The notes below the pieces were generated by a model, which was given only the letters and a program-made list of their open reading frames with translations, did not search any database and had not been told where the DNA came from. Source: a virus. Taken from it: a stretch of DNA of 24,960 nt. The DNA is taken from the IMG/VR virus record IMGVR_UViG_3300017765_000054, positions 1 through 24,960 of that record. One strand, 5' to 3'. Positions 7,079 to 13,101 of the stretch are shown here, piece after piece (the first letter of the stretch is position 1; every line of letters starts with the position of its first letter). The position numbers were made by a program, and so were the translations under genes.

Positions 7079-7189
7079 TTACATATTCCGTCTGACTATG
7101 TTCTGCAGACAGTAATATAGTTGACTTATTAAGACAAGCCATTTACTTAGTACATTCTGTTGACGTTTTCAGACAAATGGAGCAACATA
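7079..7189. promoter_or_regulatory. Divergent lysis/lysogeny control region with repeated operators
   Basis: The motif GTTGAC-N6-AGACA occurs exactly twice, at 7120-7136 and 7159-7175, both in the same orientation 39 nt apart. A third, different dyad GTCTG-N11-CAGAC spans 7090-7110. TTGAC within each copy could double as a -35 element for rightward transcription. On the minus strand TATATT at about 7114-7119 could serve a leftward promoter. The layout fits an immunity operator region between repressor and Cro genes. Promoter assignments are tentative. Confidence 0.5.
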
Positions 7190-7957
7190 ATGCTGACAAA
7201 ACAGGAAGTATTCATGCCGCCAAATAATCTAAATAAGATGATTGAGACATCAGGAGATCGCGGTCCCAAGCTCAATAAACGTCAAGTTGCCGAGCTGAAG
7301 GGCATCCAGCCGCCAACTGTGTCGCGCCATATTTCCGGCGAAATCGGAATCTCGCTAGGTGATGCAGAGGAATATGCAAAGATTCTAAATTGCAGGCCGG
7401 AACACATATTTTTTCAGTTCCCACCAATACCCATTATGGGCGTTGTTATGCAATCCGATCAAGTTGACTGGAAAGCAGAAGAATTTGCGCGGCTGCATCA
7501 GAAAAAAACGCCACCACTCGTTGCCTGTCATCATTTCAAAACGCCACGAATGAAAAAGTACAAGAAAAAAGCCATTTACATGCACGACTACTATGACCCG
7601 AACACTATGGCTGTTTTTTGGGATATTCCTGACACTGATAATTCAGATATTGCTTGGCAACACGGTATGCTGGAAATGGTTGATATTTCCGGCGCTGTTG
7701 CAAAAGAGGTGAACCCACTTTCATTCGGAAATTATTGCTACTGCATGAGCACCGAGGGTGCGCTGCTTTATGGTGTTTTGTACCAGAGCGGCCCCAAAAC
7801 CTACAAGATAACATCAAACTACTTTGGCACACATGACAATATCAAACTGCAATGGGCCTGCCCCGTCATATGTATGGTTTTGAGAAACAAGGTTCGTCAT
7901 GTTGAGTGGGTTGATCAGCAAGAACCTTATCATATTTGCAGTGATTTTATACCATAA
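7190..7957 (+). CDS. CI-like phage repressor
   Basis: 255 residues from the ATG at 7190, chosen because GGAG lies 7 nt upstream; the frame opens 30 nt earlier at a TTG. The N-terminal domain contains LNKRQVAELKGIQPPTVSRHISGEIGISLGDAEEYAKIL, a classic XRE-type helix-turn-helix. The C-terminal part (about residues 80-255) has beta-rich stretches such as PIMGVVMQSDQVDW, DNSDIAWQHGMLEMV, NYCYCMSTEGALLYGVL and WACPVICMVLRNKVRHV. These fit a LexA/S24-like oligomerisation domain, but I do not see an obvious Ser-Lys catalytic dyad with an Ala-Gly cleavage site. Autocleavage-based induction is therefore doubtful. It faces the Cro-like gene across the control region and should maintain lysogeny. Confidence 0.75.
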   Translation: MLTKQEVFMPPNNLNKMIETSGDRGPKLNKRQVAELKGIQPPTVSRHISGEIGISLGDAEEYAKILNCRPEHIFFQFPPIPIMGVVMQSDQVDWKAEEFARLHQKKTPPLVACHHFKTPRMKKYKKKAIYMHDYYDPNTMAVFWDIPDTDNSDIAWQHGMLEMVDISGAVAKEVNPLSFGNYCYCMSTEGALLYGVLYQSGPKTYKITSNYFGTHDNIKLQWACPVICMVLRNKVRHVEWVDQQEPYHICSDFIP

Positions 7958-7994
7958 TAAGAAATAGGGTTTACGTATTAAGTAAAGTGTTATA

Positions 7995-8016
7995 GCTTCT
8001 CTAGTAACGGAGAGGC
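7995..8016 (+). promoter_or_regulatory. Hairpin overlapping the ribosome-binding site of the nuclease gene
   Basis: GCTTCTC (7995-8001) pairs with GAGAGGC (8010-8016), with one G-U wobble. The right arm contains the GGAGAGG Shine-Dalgarno sequence (8009-8015) of the gene starting at 8022. Upstream, TTTAC-N7-GTAAA at 7970-7986 is an inverted repeat that could be an operator, with TTATAG at 7990-7995 a possible -10. No T-tract follows, so this is not a good terminator. Confidence 0.4.
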
Positions 8017-8021
8017 TTATC

Positions 8022-8969
8022 ATGTTACACGAAACACCCGACTGGGCTGCCAGGCATCACTTTTTCTGGCACTCAAACCCAAGATCAAAAGATCGCGCAA
8101 AAGCGATTTACGAGAAAACCCACGTCAGAGTATTGGTTGACTGGGCTTTCCAAATCCTCAAATCACCACAGGCAGACCCGGCTGATCGCGCTAGAGCGCG
8201 TGAGATCCTCGACACGCTGCATTTCAATACTGGCTCAGCAAACATGATGGCCGGCGTTGCAACGCAGCTGGCCACTGACATGGTCCTGGTGCCTGACAAG
8301 GAAGGCAAGACCACCTCAGTAGAAGAGGCCAAGCAGGCAGCTATAGACAAGCTGAAGGCCTATAGGCCTATCAGCTGGGACAATGGCACTGATGAGATCA
8401 AGAAAAGCAAATATCTAGAAGAGCTGCCGCTAGTCATAGACAATGCCATAGCCGGCCTGCGGGAAGCTATGGCACGGGAGAACCGCATCCTGGGCGAGAT
8501 CGCCCTGATGGATACGCTGCCCGGCAATGCATTACCTCATAACACTCGCCCTGATTATGTGCGGCGCGGAGACCTCAAAACGAAATGGTCAAAGCCTGCC
8601 AAGACTAAATCTGGGTGGGGTAGCGTTTCAGCGCCTAAGAAACTATCCGGCATGTGGGAGATGAACTCTGTCTACCAGGCTGCCGGGTTCTGGGCTCTGA
8701 ATGGTCACCAGCCACCCTTTATCTTGTATGCCAGCACAACGGACTATGTGCTGTTCACGCCTGATAACGCGCCTGAGCTGCGTGACGATTTCCTCGCTGA
8801 TGTCGTCCAAGACATTCAGCACTATCACAAAACAACCGAAAACATCCTCAGGGCAGCCAGCAATAAGGACGAGCTGTTGGGCATGGTCTCACCAGACTGG
8901 TCCCTGCTGTGCTGGAAAGAATCGCCGGCATATCTGGATGAAGCCAAAAGGACATGGGGGTTGATATGA
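8022..8969 (+). CDS. PD-(D/E)XK-family nuclease, likely recombination exonuclease
   Basis: 315 residues with a strong GGAGAGG 6 nt before the ATG. The N-terminal half (WAARHHFFWHSNPRSKDRAKA...) is helical, and VEEAKQAAIDKLKAYRPISW resembles the lead-in of RecB/Cas4-like phage exonucleases. The putative catalytic core is GEIALMDTLPG, then RPDYVRRGDLKTKWS with the D-x-K-like pair (Asp184, Lys186), followed by MNSVYQAAGFWALNG, a QxxxY-type helix. The C-terminus (YVLFTPDNAPELRDDFLADVVQDI) fits the rest of such a fold. It is the first gene after the repressor on the rightward strand, followed by a putative annealing protein, which together suggest a two-component recombination module. The fold is inferred by pattern; the exact subfamily is unknown. 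Confidence 0.6.
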   Translation: MLHETPDWAARHHFFWHSNPRSKDRAKAIYEKTHVRVLVDWAFQILKSPQADPADRARAREILDTLHFNTGSANMMAGVATQLATDMVLVPDKEGKTTSVEEAKQAAIDKLKAYRPISWDNGTDEIKKSKYLEELPLVIDNAIAGLREAMARENRILGEIALMDTLPGNALPHNTRPDYVRRGDLKTKWSKPAKTKSGWGSVSAPKKLSGMWEMNSVYQAAGFWALNGHQPPFILYASTTDYVLFTPDNAPELRDDFLADVVQDIQHYHKTTENILRAASNKDELLGMVSPDWSLLCWKESPAYLDEAKRTWGLI

Positions 8970-9082
8970 CAATGTGGGAATGGATACGCGAGATTTTCGC
9001 AACAATACTTTTCGTAATTATGATGGGGATGGTGTGCGCCATGCTCGTCCTAATTTTCCCTGATCCAACACTATGGAAGTGA
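8966..9082 (+). CDS. Tiny single-span membrane protein (38 aa)
   Basis: Read directly from the sequence: ATG at 8966 overlapping the TGA of the nuclease gene (ATGA), stop TGA at 9080-9082. The product starts MTMWEWIREIFATILFVIMM and continues with a hydrophobic GMVCAMLVLIF to a PDPTLWK tail. It is one clear transmembrane helix of about 22 residues with a short charged N-terminus. Coupled translation and location between two early genes support it. Possible roles include membrane anchoring or superinfection exclusion; nothing specific is shown. Confidence 0.55.
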   Translation: MTMWEWIREIFATILFVIMMGMVCAMLVLIFPDPTLWK

Positions 9083-9084
9083 GA

Positions 9085-9435
9085 ATGATGCAAGCTGATC
9101 TTTTAGACTGGCCCGGTGATCCTGGCCCCAACGTGCATAAAAACGCCAAAGACACTGAGCGGCAGGCCGCTGAGTTTATTGCAACCAAAGTAACTGGACT
9201 GAGGCTACAAGCCCTGCAAAGCCTCGCCTCAGCCCAGCCCGGCCTAACTGGTAGTCAGGTTGCCGACAAGATGGGCGCCTGGCTGTATAGCGTCAAGCCT
9301 CGTCTTACCGAGCTGCAGCGCATGAGCCTGGTCATTGATAGCGGCAGGCGCGCAAAGAATGAGCGAGGCAGGCAGGAGGTTGTGTGGGAGATCACGCCAG
9401 CTGGACGCGAGCTGCTGGAGGGCATCTATGAGTAA
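9085..9435 (+). CDS. Winged-helix DNA-binding protein
   Basis: 116 residues from the ATG at 9085, preceded by a GGAAGTGAG ribosome-binding sequence; the frame also opens at 9073. After a disordered start containing LLDWPGDPGPNVHKNAKDTE, the central part AALEFI-like helix and LRLQALQSLASAQPGLTGSQ VADKMGAWLYSVKPRLTELQ form a winged-helix fold. The wing reads SLVIDSGRRAKNERGRQEVVWEITPAG, ending RELLEGIYE. Such MarR/PadR-like modules are frequent in phage early operons as regulators. The 3' end overlaps the next gene by 8 nt. The target is unknown. Confidence 0.65.
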   Translation: MMQADLLDWPGDPGPNVHKNAKDTERQAAEFIATKVTGLRLQALQSLASAQPGLTGSQVADKMGAWLYSVKPRLTELQRMSLVIDSGRRAKNERGRQEVVWEITPAGRELLEGIYE

Positions 9436-10099
9436 GCTGCCAGAATCCCTGATTGATATTTTCAAAGAGATCGGGCTTACAAAGGAACAGGCCACCTGGG
9501 ACTGCCACGGCACCCCGGTGGCTTTGCATAAAGCGTTAGAGCAAGTAGCAGCCCATCAGGGGATTACCTTTGATGCGCCGAATATCGTTGAGAGTGACCC
9601 CGCGTTGCGCTCCTGCGTTTTGATTGTTACTGGACGGCTAAAGGACAAGTCAGAGTGGTCTATCGGTGAGGCCATGCCTATAAACATCGATCGTGGGAGC
9701 CATAAACAAAGCTATCCTTACGCAATGGCAGAGAAGCGCGCCAAAGACCGCGTGATCCTCAAGCTCATTGGTGTTGCCGGGTTTGTCTATTCAGAAGCTG
9801 AGGCTGCGGCCTTTGAAGAATCAAGGCCGAACAATATATCGGGCGCACCTAAAAAAGAAACAGCAACGCCACCAGCATCTGACGATATCCCGTTTGATCA
9901 TGAGGATATGTGGGCGCAATGGGTGACAAAGCAAAAAGGCTTGATAGATGAGGCCGATAGTATTGGCGCCTGCACAGCATGGGTAAATCGTACCCGTAAA
10001 AAACGTGATGATCTAAAAGAATTTAGCCGCGAGCTGACTGCTGAGCTCAAAGATTACTACTCAGCCAAATATGACAAACTAAACAATGGAGAGAGATGA
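9428..10099 (+). CDS. Putative recombination/annealing protein (Rad52/Sak-like), tentative
   Basis: 223 residues from the ATG at 9428, with GGAGGG about 6 nt upstream; the frame is open further back to 9335 but that region is the neighbouring winged-helix gene in another frame. The core contains RSCVLIVTGRLKDKSEWSIG, a beta-hairpin, and GSHKQSYPYAMAEKRAKDRV followed by ILKLIGVAGFVYSEAEAAAF. The AMAEKRAKxRxxLxxxG segment is reminiscent of Rad52-type single-strand annealing proteins, where this helix carries DNA-binding basic residues. The C-terminus after residue 150 (TPPASDDIPFDHEDMWAQW...) is a linker plus a helical tail. With the exonuclease upstream it would make a phage recombination pair. 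The call is by analogy only. Confidence 0.45.
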   Translation: MSKLPESLIDIFKEIGLTKEQATWDCHGTPVALHKALEQVAAHQGITFDAPNIVESDPALRSCVLIVTGRLKDKSEWSIGEAMPINIDRGSHKQSYPYAMAEKRAKDRVILKLIGVAGFVYSEAEAAAFEESRPNNISGAPKKETATPPASDDIPFDHEDMWAQWVTKQKGLIDEADSIGACTAWVNRTRKKRDDLKEFSRELTAELKDYYSAKYDKLNNGER

Positions 10100-10455
10100 T
10101 GGCTCATTTTTCAAACAATAGTATCAAGCTGCGGCAGAACATGATCGCCGAGGATGCAGCTGGTCAAAAGGTAGAATACCGGGCGTCCATGTTTATCCAA
10201 TTTAAAACAAATTGGGATGACGATGCCGGCAGATATGAGCGCATGACAGAATCGCAGCAAAAGATCTGTGATGACTTTCATGCACAAATGGCAGATGCCG
10301 GTGTTGAGATTGGCTTTGTGTTCCAGAAACAAATGCCTGGTGAGACAGAGCTCAAGAATCTGCCAAAGATTATGACCGGCAAAGTCTACGTCAATAAGCG
10401 CAAGGAACAGCGGCAAGAACAGCAGCAAGAGGCAGGCGGTAATAATGGATGGTAA
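10096..10455 (+). CDS. Hypothetical early protein (119 aa)
   Basis: Tandem ATGs at 10096 and 10099 follow a GGAGAG sequence; the spacing favours the second. The first ATG overlaps the previous gene's stop in an ATGA junction. The product (MMAHFSNNSIKLRQNMIAED) has a soluble alpha/beta look with VEYRASMFIQFKTNWDDD and VEIGFVFQKQMPGETELKNLPKIMTGKVYVN. It ends in a Lys/Arg/Gln-rich tail with QRQEQQQE. I recognise no family. Position after the putative annealing protein suggests replication or recombination support, but this is only context. Confidence 0.6.
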   Translation: MMAHFSNNSIKLRQNMIAEDAAGQKVEYRASMFIQFKTNWDDDAGRYERMTESQQKICDDFHAQMADAGVEIGFVFQKQMPGETELKNLPKIMTGKVYVNKRKEQRQEQQQEAGGNNGW

Positions 10456-10642
10456 ATTTTTATATACCGTTGCTGAGGCCAGCCGTGTGCTGTGGGGTGA
10501 CGACCACAAGGCGGCTCAGCAAAAGACGCGCCGCCTAGTCAAGGCAATGGATTTGCCTGTCGTGCATATCGGGCGCAGCTGGTACATAAAACGCGACACG
10601 CTGCAGTCCGAGTTTGGCCCGGGAATGTTTGATGACGATTAA
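10445..10642 (+). CDS. Excisionase-like helix-turn-helix protein (65 aa)
   Basis: The protein MDGKFLYTVAEASRVLWGDD continues KAAQQKTRRLVKAMDLPVVHIG and ends with SWYIKRDTLQSEFGPGMFDDD. This is a MerR/excisionase-type winged HTH: YTVAEASRVLWG is the helix-turn-helix, and VVHIGRSWYIKRDTL is the wing that in other members reads 'xxxGRxxxIxxxxL'. It is the last gene of the rightward block and converges on the integrase, so it is a candidate recombination directionality factor (Xis). It could equally be a transcription regulator. It overlaps the preceding gene by 11 nt. Confidence 0.6.
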   Translation: MDGKFLYTVAEASRVLWGDDHKAAQQKTRRLVKAMDLPVVHIGRSWYIKRDTLQSEFGPGMFDDD

Positions 10643-10652
10643 ATTTTTAGAT

Positions 10653-10744
10653 TGGCGCGTGTAGTTTCTGTATCAGCGACAGCGCGCCATAGGGGGAGCA
10701 AGTTTGCAAGGCCAGTACATAAAATGGCCTACTTTTGCTCCCCC
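10653..10744. terminator. Two tandem hairpins between convergent genes (possible bidirectional terminator)
   Basis: Hairpin 1: TGGCGCG (10653-10659) with CGCGCCA (10683-10689), 23-nt loop. Hairpin 2: GGGGGAGCAA (10692-10701) with TTGCTCCCCC (10735-10744), enclosing a second dyad GGCCA (10710-10714)/TGGCC (10725-10729). They occupy the 111-nt gap between the excisionase-like stop and the integrase stop. Neither has a clean T-tract immediately after the stem, so classical intrinsic termination is only moderately supported. Confidence 0.5.
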
Positions 10745-10753
10745 GCTCAACAA

Positions 10754-11872
10754 TCAAAAGATCTTCGATATTTTATCAGCAACCTCGGCGTCACGTGCGT
10801 CATCGTCAAGCCAGTGCCCATAGATCTCTGTGGTTGTCTTGATGCTCTCATGGCCCATCAGGTTGGTGACAGTCCACCAGTCGCCGGGGAAGGCCTGCAA
10901 GAGCTTTGAGGCATAGTAGTGGCGCAAATCGTGCCACCTGATGCGCGCAACACCAGCTGCATCGCAGGCAGCGTGTATGGCCGGCAGGAACCTACTGTCT
11001 GATAGCACATGCCCCGTGCGTGACGGAAACACCAGGCCTTTGGTAGGCCGGCCCTCGGCCATCCACAGTTCTTTCATTTTCTTGGCTACGTCTGGCGACA
11101 GCGGAACCTTACGCTTACCCGCCGGCGTCTTTGTATTGCCAACGCCAGCCCGGTGTTCGATAGCTTTATTGACATCAACCTTTTTAAAGTCATGGTCAAC
11201 CAAGTCAGCCCACAGAAGAGCGCGCTGTTCGCCCTGGCGCAGGCCGGTGGTCGCTGCAAACTCAGCGCGCAGCTGCCACACAGGCGTCATGTGCGAGATG
11301 ACATTTGCAATCATGCTTGGGTTAGGTTTGACTGCCAACCCTTTACCGGCGCCCTTGGAACCCTTGGCCTTGACGCCGAGAGCCGGGTTGCTGTTACGAC
11401 AGCCAGAATCAATCGCGTGATCAAACATCAGGCGCACATTGCCCATAATGTTTTTGACTGTCTTGATTGTGCGGTCTTTCTTCAGCTGGTTCATCAGCTG
11501 CAGCTTGATCTGGCCGGCGGTCAGGTCACGCACCTTTTGGCTAGAGAGCTTGTGGTTATCTAGCGTTAGTTTAACAAAGCATCTCGCGTGGCGTTTTTTC
11601 TCCAGCATGTTAGAGCGCTTAATCTCGCCATCATCGTACTCTTTTTGGACATGGGCAACGTAGTTGTCGCACAGCTGCTTAAACGTCCAGTCCCAGGCCT
11701 GTGAGCTGGCCGGGTTGATCTCGGCTGCAACGTGCTTAGCATAGACCTTTGCCTCGGCCTTTGTTTTGAAAAATTCCTGCTTGCCTTTGTGTACCAAAGC
11801 GCGAGTGTCAACGCACCAAGAGGCTTTGCCTGCCTTAGCGCGTGAAGGATATTGGCTTACATCTATTTCCAT
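10754..11872 (-). CDS. int: Tyrosine-family integrase
   Basis: 372 residues. The protein has an arm-binding-type N-terminus (residues 1-60, KQEFFKTKAEAKVYAKHVAAE), a core-binding SAM-like domain (about 61-175), and a catalytic domain. Catalytic residues: Arg212 in TGLRQGEQRALLWADL, a beta-hairpin Lys in KTPAGKRKVPL (about 248-257), His314 and Arg317 in WHDLRHYYAS, His341 in LMGHES, and Tyr351 in TTEIYGHWL. All hallmark residues are present, so it should be active. It would insert the phage at a tRNA 3' end: a tRNA-3'-end sequence lies about 490 nt upstream at 12364-12388. The start has GGGAGA 5 nt upstream. It sits in an operon behind the 98-residue gene, transcribed from the promoter at 12229-12257. 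Confidence 0.95.
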   Translation of the reverse strand: MEIDVSQYPSRAKAGKASWCVDTRALVHKGKQEFFKTKAEAKVYAKHVAAEINPASSQAWDWTFKQLCDNYVAHVQKEYDDGEIKRSNMLEKKRHARCFVKLTLDNHKLSSQKVRDLTAGQIKLQLMNQLKKDRTIKTVKNIMGNVRLMFDHAIDSGCRNSNPALGVKAKGSKGAGKGLAVKPNPSMIANVISHMTPVWQLRAEFAATTGLRQGEQRALLWADLVDHDFKKVDVNKAIEHRAGVGNTKTPAGKRKVPLSPDVAKKMKELWMAEGRPTKGLVFPSRTGHVLSDSRFLPAIHAACDAAGVARIRWHDLRHYYASKLLQAFPGDWWTVTNLMGHESIKTTTEIYGHWLDDDARDAEVADKISKIF

Positions 11873-11898
11873 GATTGTCTCCCTTGAAAACGGGGCCG

Positions 11899-12195
11899 TT
11901 AGGCCACCGCCTTGCTGAAACGCTTGAGGAAAGATTGAATCTGACGAGCTTCACGCTGGTAAGTTTTCAGCATCTCCCCCTCCCAGCCACCTTCCTCAAG
12001 ATTGCACTGACTAATATCCAAGCGGTTTTCAGCTTCACCGATGATGTACTCATCGTTGTACTTAGCGTTGACCTCTTCAATGTCCCCCTTGACGAGCATA
12101 CCGTCCTCAACATCGATGCGGGTAAATTGATAGACAAGCTCGTCACACTTGAACGCGGCGCGGACGATTGGGCGAATTTTGGTTTGTTTGGTCAT
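11899..12195 (-). CDS. Hypothetical protein upstream of integrase (98 aa)
   Basis: The ATG at 12195 follows a GGGAGA ribosome-binding sequence. The product (MTKQTKIRPIVRAAFKCDEL VYQFTRIDVEDGMLVKGD) is acidic and helical with IEEVNAKYNDEYIIGEAENR. It ends with basic helices (KTYQREARQIQSFLKRFSKAVA). No family recognised. It precedes the integrase by 26 nt in the same direction and is the first gene after the attachment-site promoter, so it may be an integration/excision accessory or regulator. That role is inferred from position only. Confidence 0.6.
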   Translation of the reverse strand: MTKQTKIRPIVRAAFKCDELVYQFTRIDVEDGMLVKGDIEEVNAKYNDEYIIGEAENRLDISQCNLEEGGWEGEMLKTYQREARQIQSFLKRFSKAVA

Positions 12196-12228
12196 CAGTC
12201 TGTCTCCCTTTCTTTACCTTACATAACA

Positions 12229-12257
12229 TATATATTGACGTTTTACGTAAAGGTCAA
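12229..12257 (-). promoter_or_regulatory. Sigma70-type promoter of the integrase operon with embedded palindrome
   Basis: TTGACC (12252-12257, minus strand) is followed by a 17-nt spacer and TATATA (12229-12234). The spacer contains the perfect palindrome TTTACGTAAA (12242-12251). The plus strand here also carries TTGACGTTTT (12235-12244), the same ten bases as at 7160-7169 in the immunity region. The operon begins at 12195. Confidence 0.65.
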
Positions 12258-12297
12258 GACCGGGAAAGGGAAAAATCCCGCACCCACTTCATATTTC

Positions 12298-12536
12298 TTG
12301 TGACCCATTTGTGACCCAAACGCAAAAAAACCATTGCTTTCGTAATGAAAACAATGGCTTGCGTGGCGGGAGTGACGGGACTCGAACCTGTTAAAACACT
12401 GTTACATTACAGTGCCATACGTGCCACATGAGGCCACATAAAGCAATACGTAATATTTGTGTTACGTCTGATTACGCACAGTTACGTCAGGCACGAGACC
12501 CAGCTGTGACCTTGGTCACAAACAGTTTGTGACCCA
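12298..12536. other. attP: Phage attachment site (attP) with arm-type repeats
   Basis: The core at 12364-12388 reads on the minus strand as the 3' half of a tRNA: the T-loop GGTTCGAGTCC, a 3' acceptor strand, a G discriminator and CCA. The rest of the tRNA is absent, and one T-stem position is mismatched. Flanking it are three exact copies of TTGTGACCCA (12298, 12309, 12527) and a perfect dyad TGTGACC-TT-GGTCACA (12505-12520). Also present are tandem 10-bp units GTTACGTCTG/ATTACGCACA/GTTACGTCAG (12461-12490) and a GCCACAT pair 10 nt apart (12423, 12433). CACTGT/ACAGTG (12397-12414) is another dyad. These look like integrase and accessory arm sites. The host isotype is uncertain (Asp-like by G73). 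Confidence 0.7.
12324..12357 (-). terminator. Rho-independent terminator next to attP core
   Basis: On the minus strand CCATTG (12331-12336) and CAATGG (12352-12357) pair. An inner TTTC/GAAA pairs after one mismatch, with loop GTAAT. The minus-strand stem is followed by a run of seven T (plus-strand A at 12324-12330). It lies 7-40 nt past the core, so it could be carried from the tRNA gene's own terminator. It would end leftward late transcription before the integrase operon. Confidence 0.75.
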
Positions 12537-12537
12537 G

Positions 12538-12678
12538 CTAGGCTTTTTTCTTCTTTTTCTTTGGAAATCCTGCCTTCATGTTTGCGTAGGCAGCTTTGCT
12601 GATTGTGCTTTTAGATTTAGAACGACTGGTGCCGGCGGCGCGGCGCCGATTGATGTTGGCATATAGACCAGGTTTCAT
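12538..12678 (-). CDS. Small basic phage protein, MKPGLYANI type (46 aa)
   Basis: The ATG at 12678 gives MKPGLYANINRRRAAGTSRS, followed by a KSKSTISKAAYANMKAGF stretch and an all-Lys end. The frame is open further upstream to 12783, but that part overlaps the next gene in another frame and looks unnatural. Short proteins beginning MKxGLYANIxxKR with a basic tail are common in phages. The gene is the last of the leftward late block, ending just before attP. Its role is not known; its composition suggests nucleic-acid binding. Confidence 0.7.
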   Translation of the reverse strand: MKPGLYANINRRRAAGTSRSKSKSTISKAAYANMKAGFPKKKKKKA

Positions 12679-12680
12679 GG

Positions 12681-12950
12681 CTAACAATCCCACTTTCTTA
12701 GAGCTTTGTTGATACGGCTGTTTGGATCGCGCGCTGTCTTTGCAGATGTCAGCTTTGATTTCATCCCAGACATACGCGCGCAAAAACTCTTACGCCTGGC
12801 AGCTGATTTCGGTGATTTCTTTGCCTGCTTCGCACTAACTGGAGCCTGCAAATTCATGCCCTGCCGGCGAGCTGATTTTCTGCCTGCCTCGTTAAGGCCA
12901 CCTGATTCACTTTGCCCAGCTGAACGCTGCCACGCAGGCGTCTTAGCCAC
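12681..12950 (-). CDS. DUF6321-type phage protein (KTPAWQR family)
   Basis: The start is a GTG at 12950. The 89-residue product begins MAKTPAWQRSAGQSESGGLN and has RKSARRQGMNLQAPVSAKQA followed by KSPKSAARRKSFCARMSGM. These blocks (KxPAWQR, GGLNxxGR, LxAPVxxK, RKSFCARMxGM) define a widespread family of small basic phage proteins, usually labelled DUF6321, found near lysis or structural genes. The start overlaps the end of the 52-residue gene by 8 nt. Function is unknown; it may be a virion-associated DNA-binding protein. Confidence 0.85.
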   Translation of the reverse strand: MAKTPAWQRSAGQSESGGLNEAGRKSARRQGMNLQAPVSAKQAKKSPKSAARRKSFCARMSGMKSKLTSAKTARDPNSRINKALRKWDC

Positions 12951-13101
12951 GCCTAATGGACCCGGTCATAGCGGCCTTTTTAGAGCCCTTGGGGCCGGCA
13001 ACCTTTGTCATGGTGCCATATACGTAGGCATCGCGCTTCTTGCCCTTCAGCCCCTTCTTAGCGGCCTGGGCCATAAGGCTTTTCTCTAGTCTCTCAGGCA
13101 T
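12943..13101 (-). CDS. Small basic phage protein, MPERLEKSL type (52 aa)
   Basis: Read directly from the sequence: ATG at 13101, TAA at 12943-12945. The product reads MPERLEKSLMAQAAKKGLKG, then KKRDAYVYGTMTKVAGPKGS and KKAAMTGSIRRG. A block LKG(E/K)xxDAYVYGTMxK is a recurring small phage protein, commonly encoded beside the KTPAWQR protein. Its ATG overlaps the 3' end of the endolysin gene by 8 nt. Probable DNA- or capsid-associated protein; no activity is predicted. Confidence 0.75.
   Translation of the reverse strand: MPERLEKSLMAQAAKKGLKGKKRDAYVYGTMTKVAGPKGSKKAAMTGSIRRG

Noticed and set aside
10941-11420. Plus-strand frame of 159 residues within the integrase gene
   Set aside because: It is the antisense of a well-supported tyrosine recombinase with all catalytic residues.
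12364-12450. A complete tRNA gene
   Set aside because: Only the T-loop, part of the acceptor and CCA are present; the expected D-arm and anticodon arm are not found next to them, and the T-stem has a mismatch, so it is an att core, not a functional tRNA.
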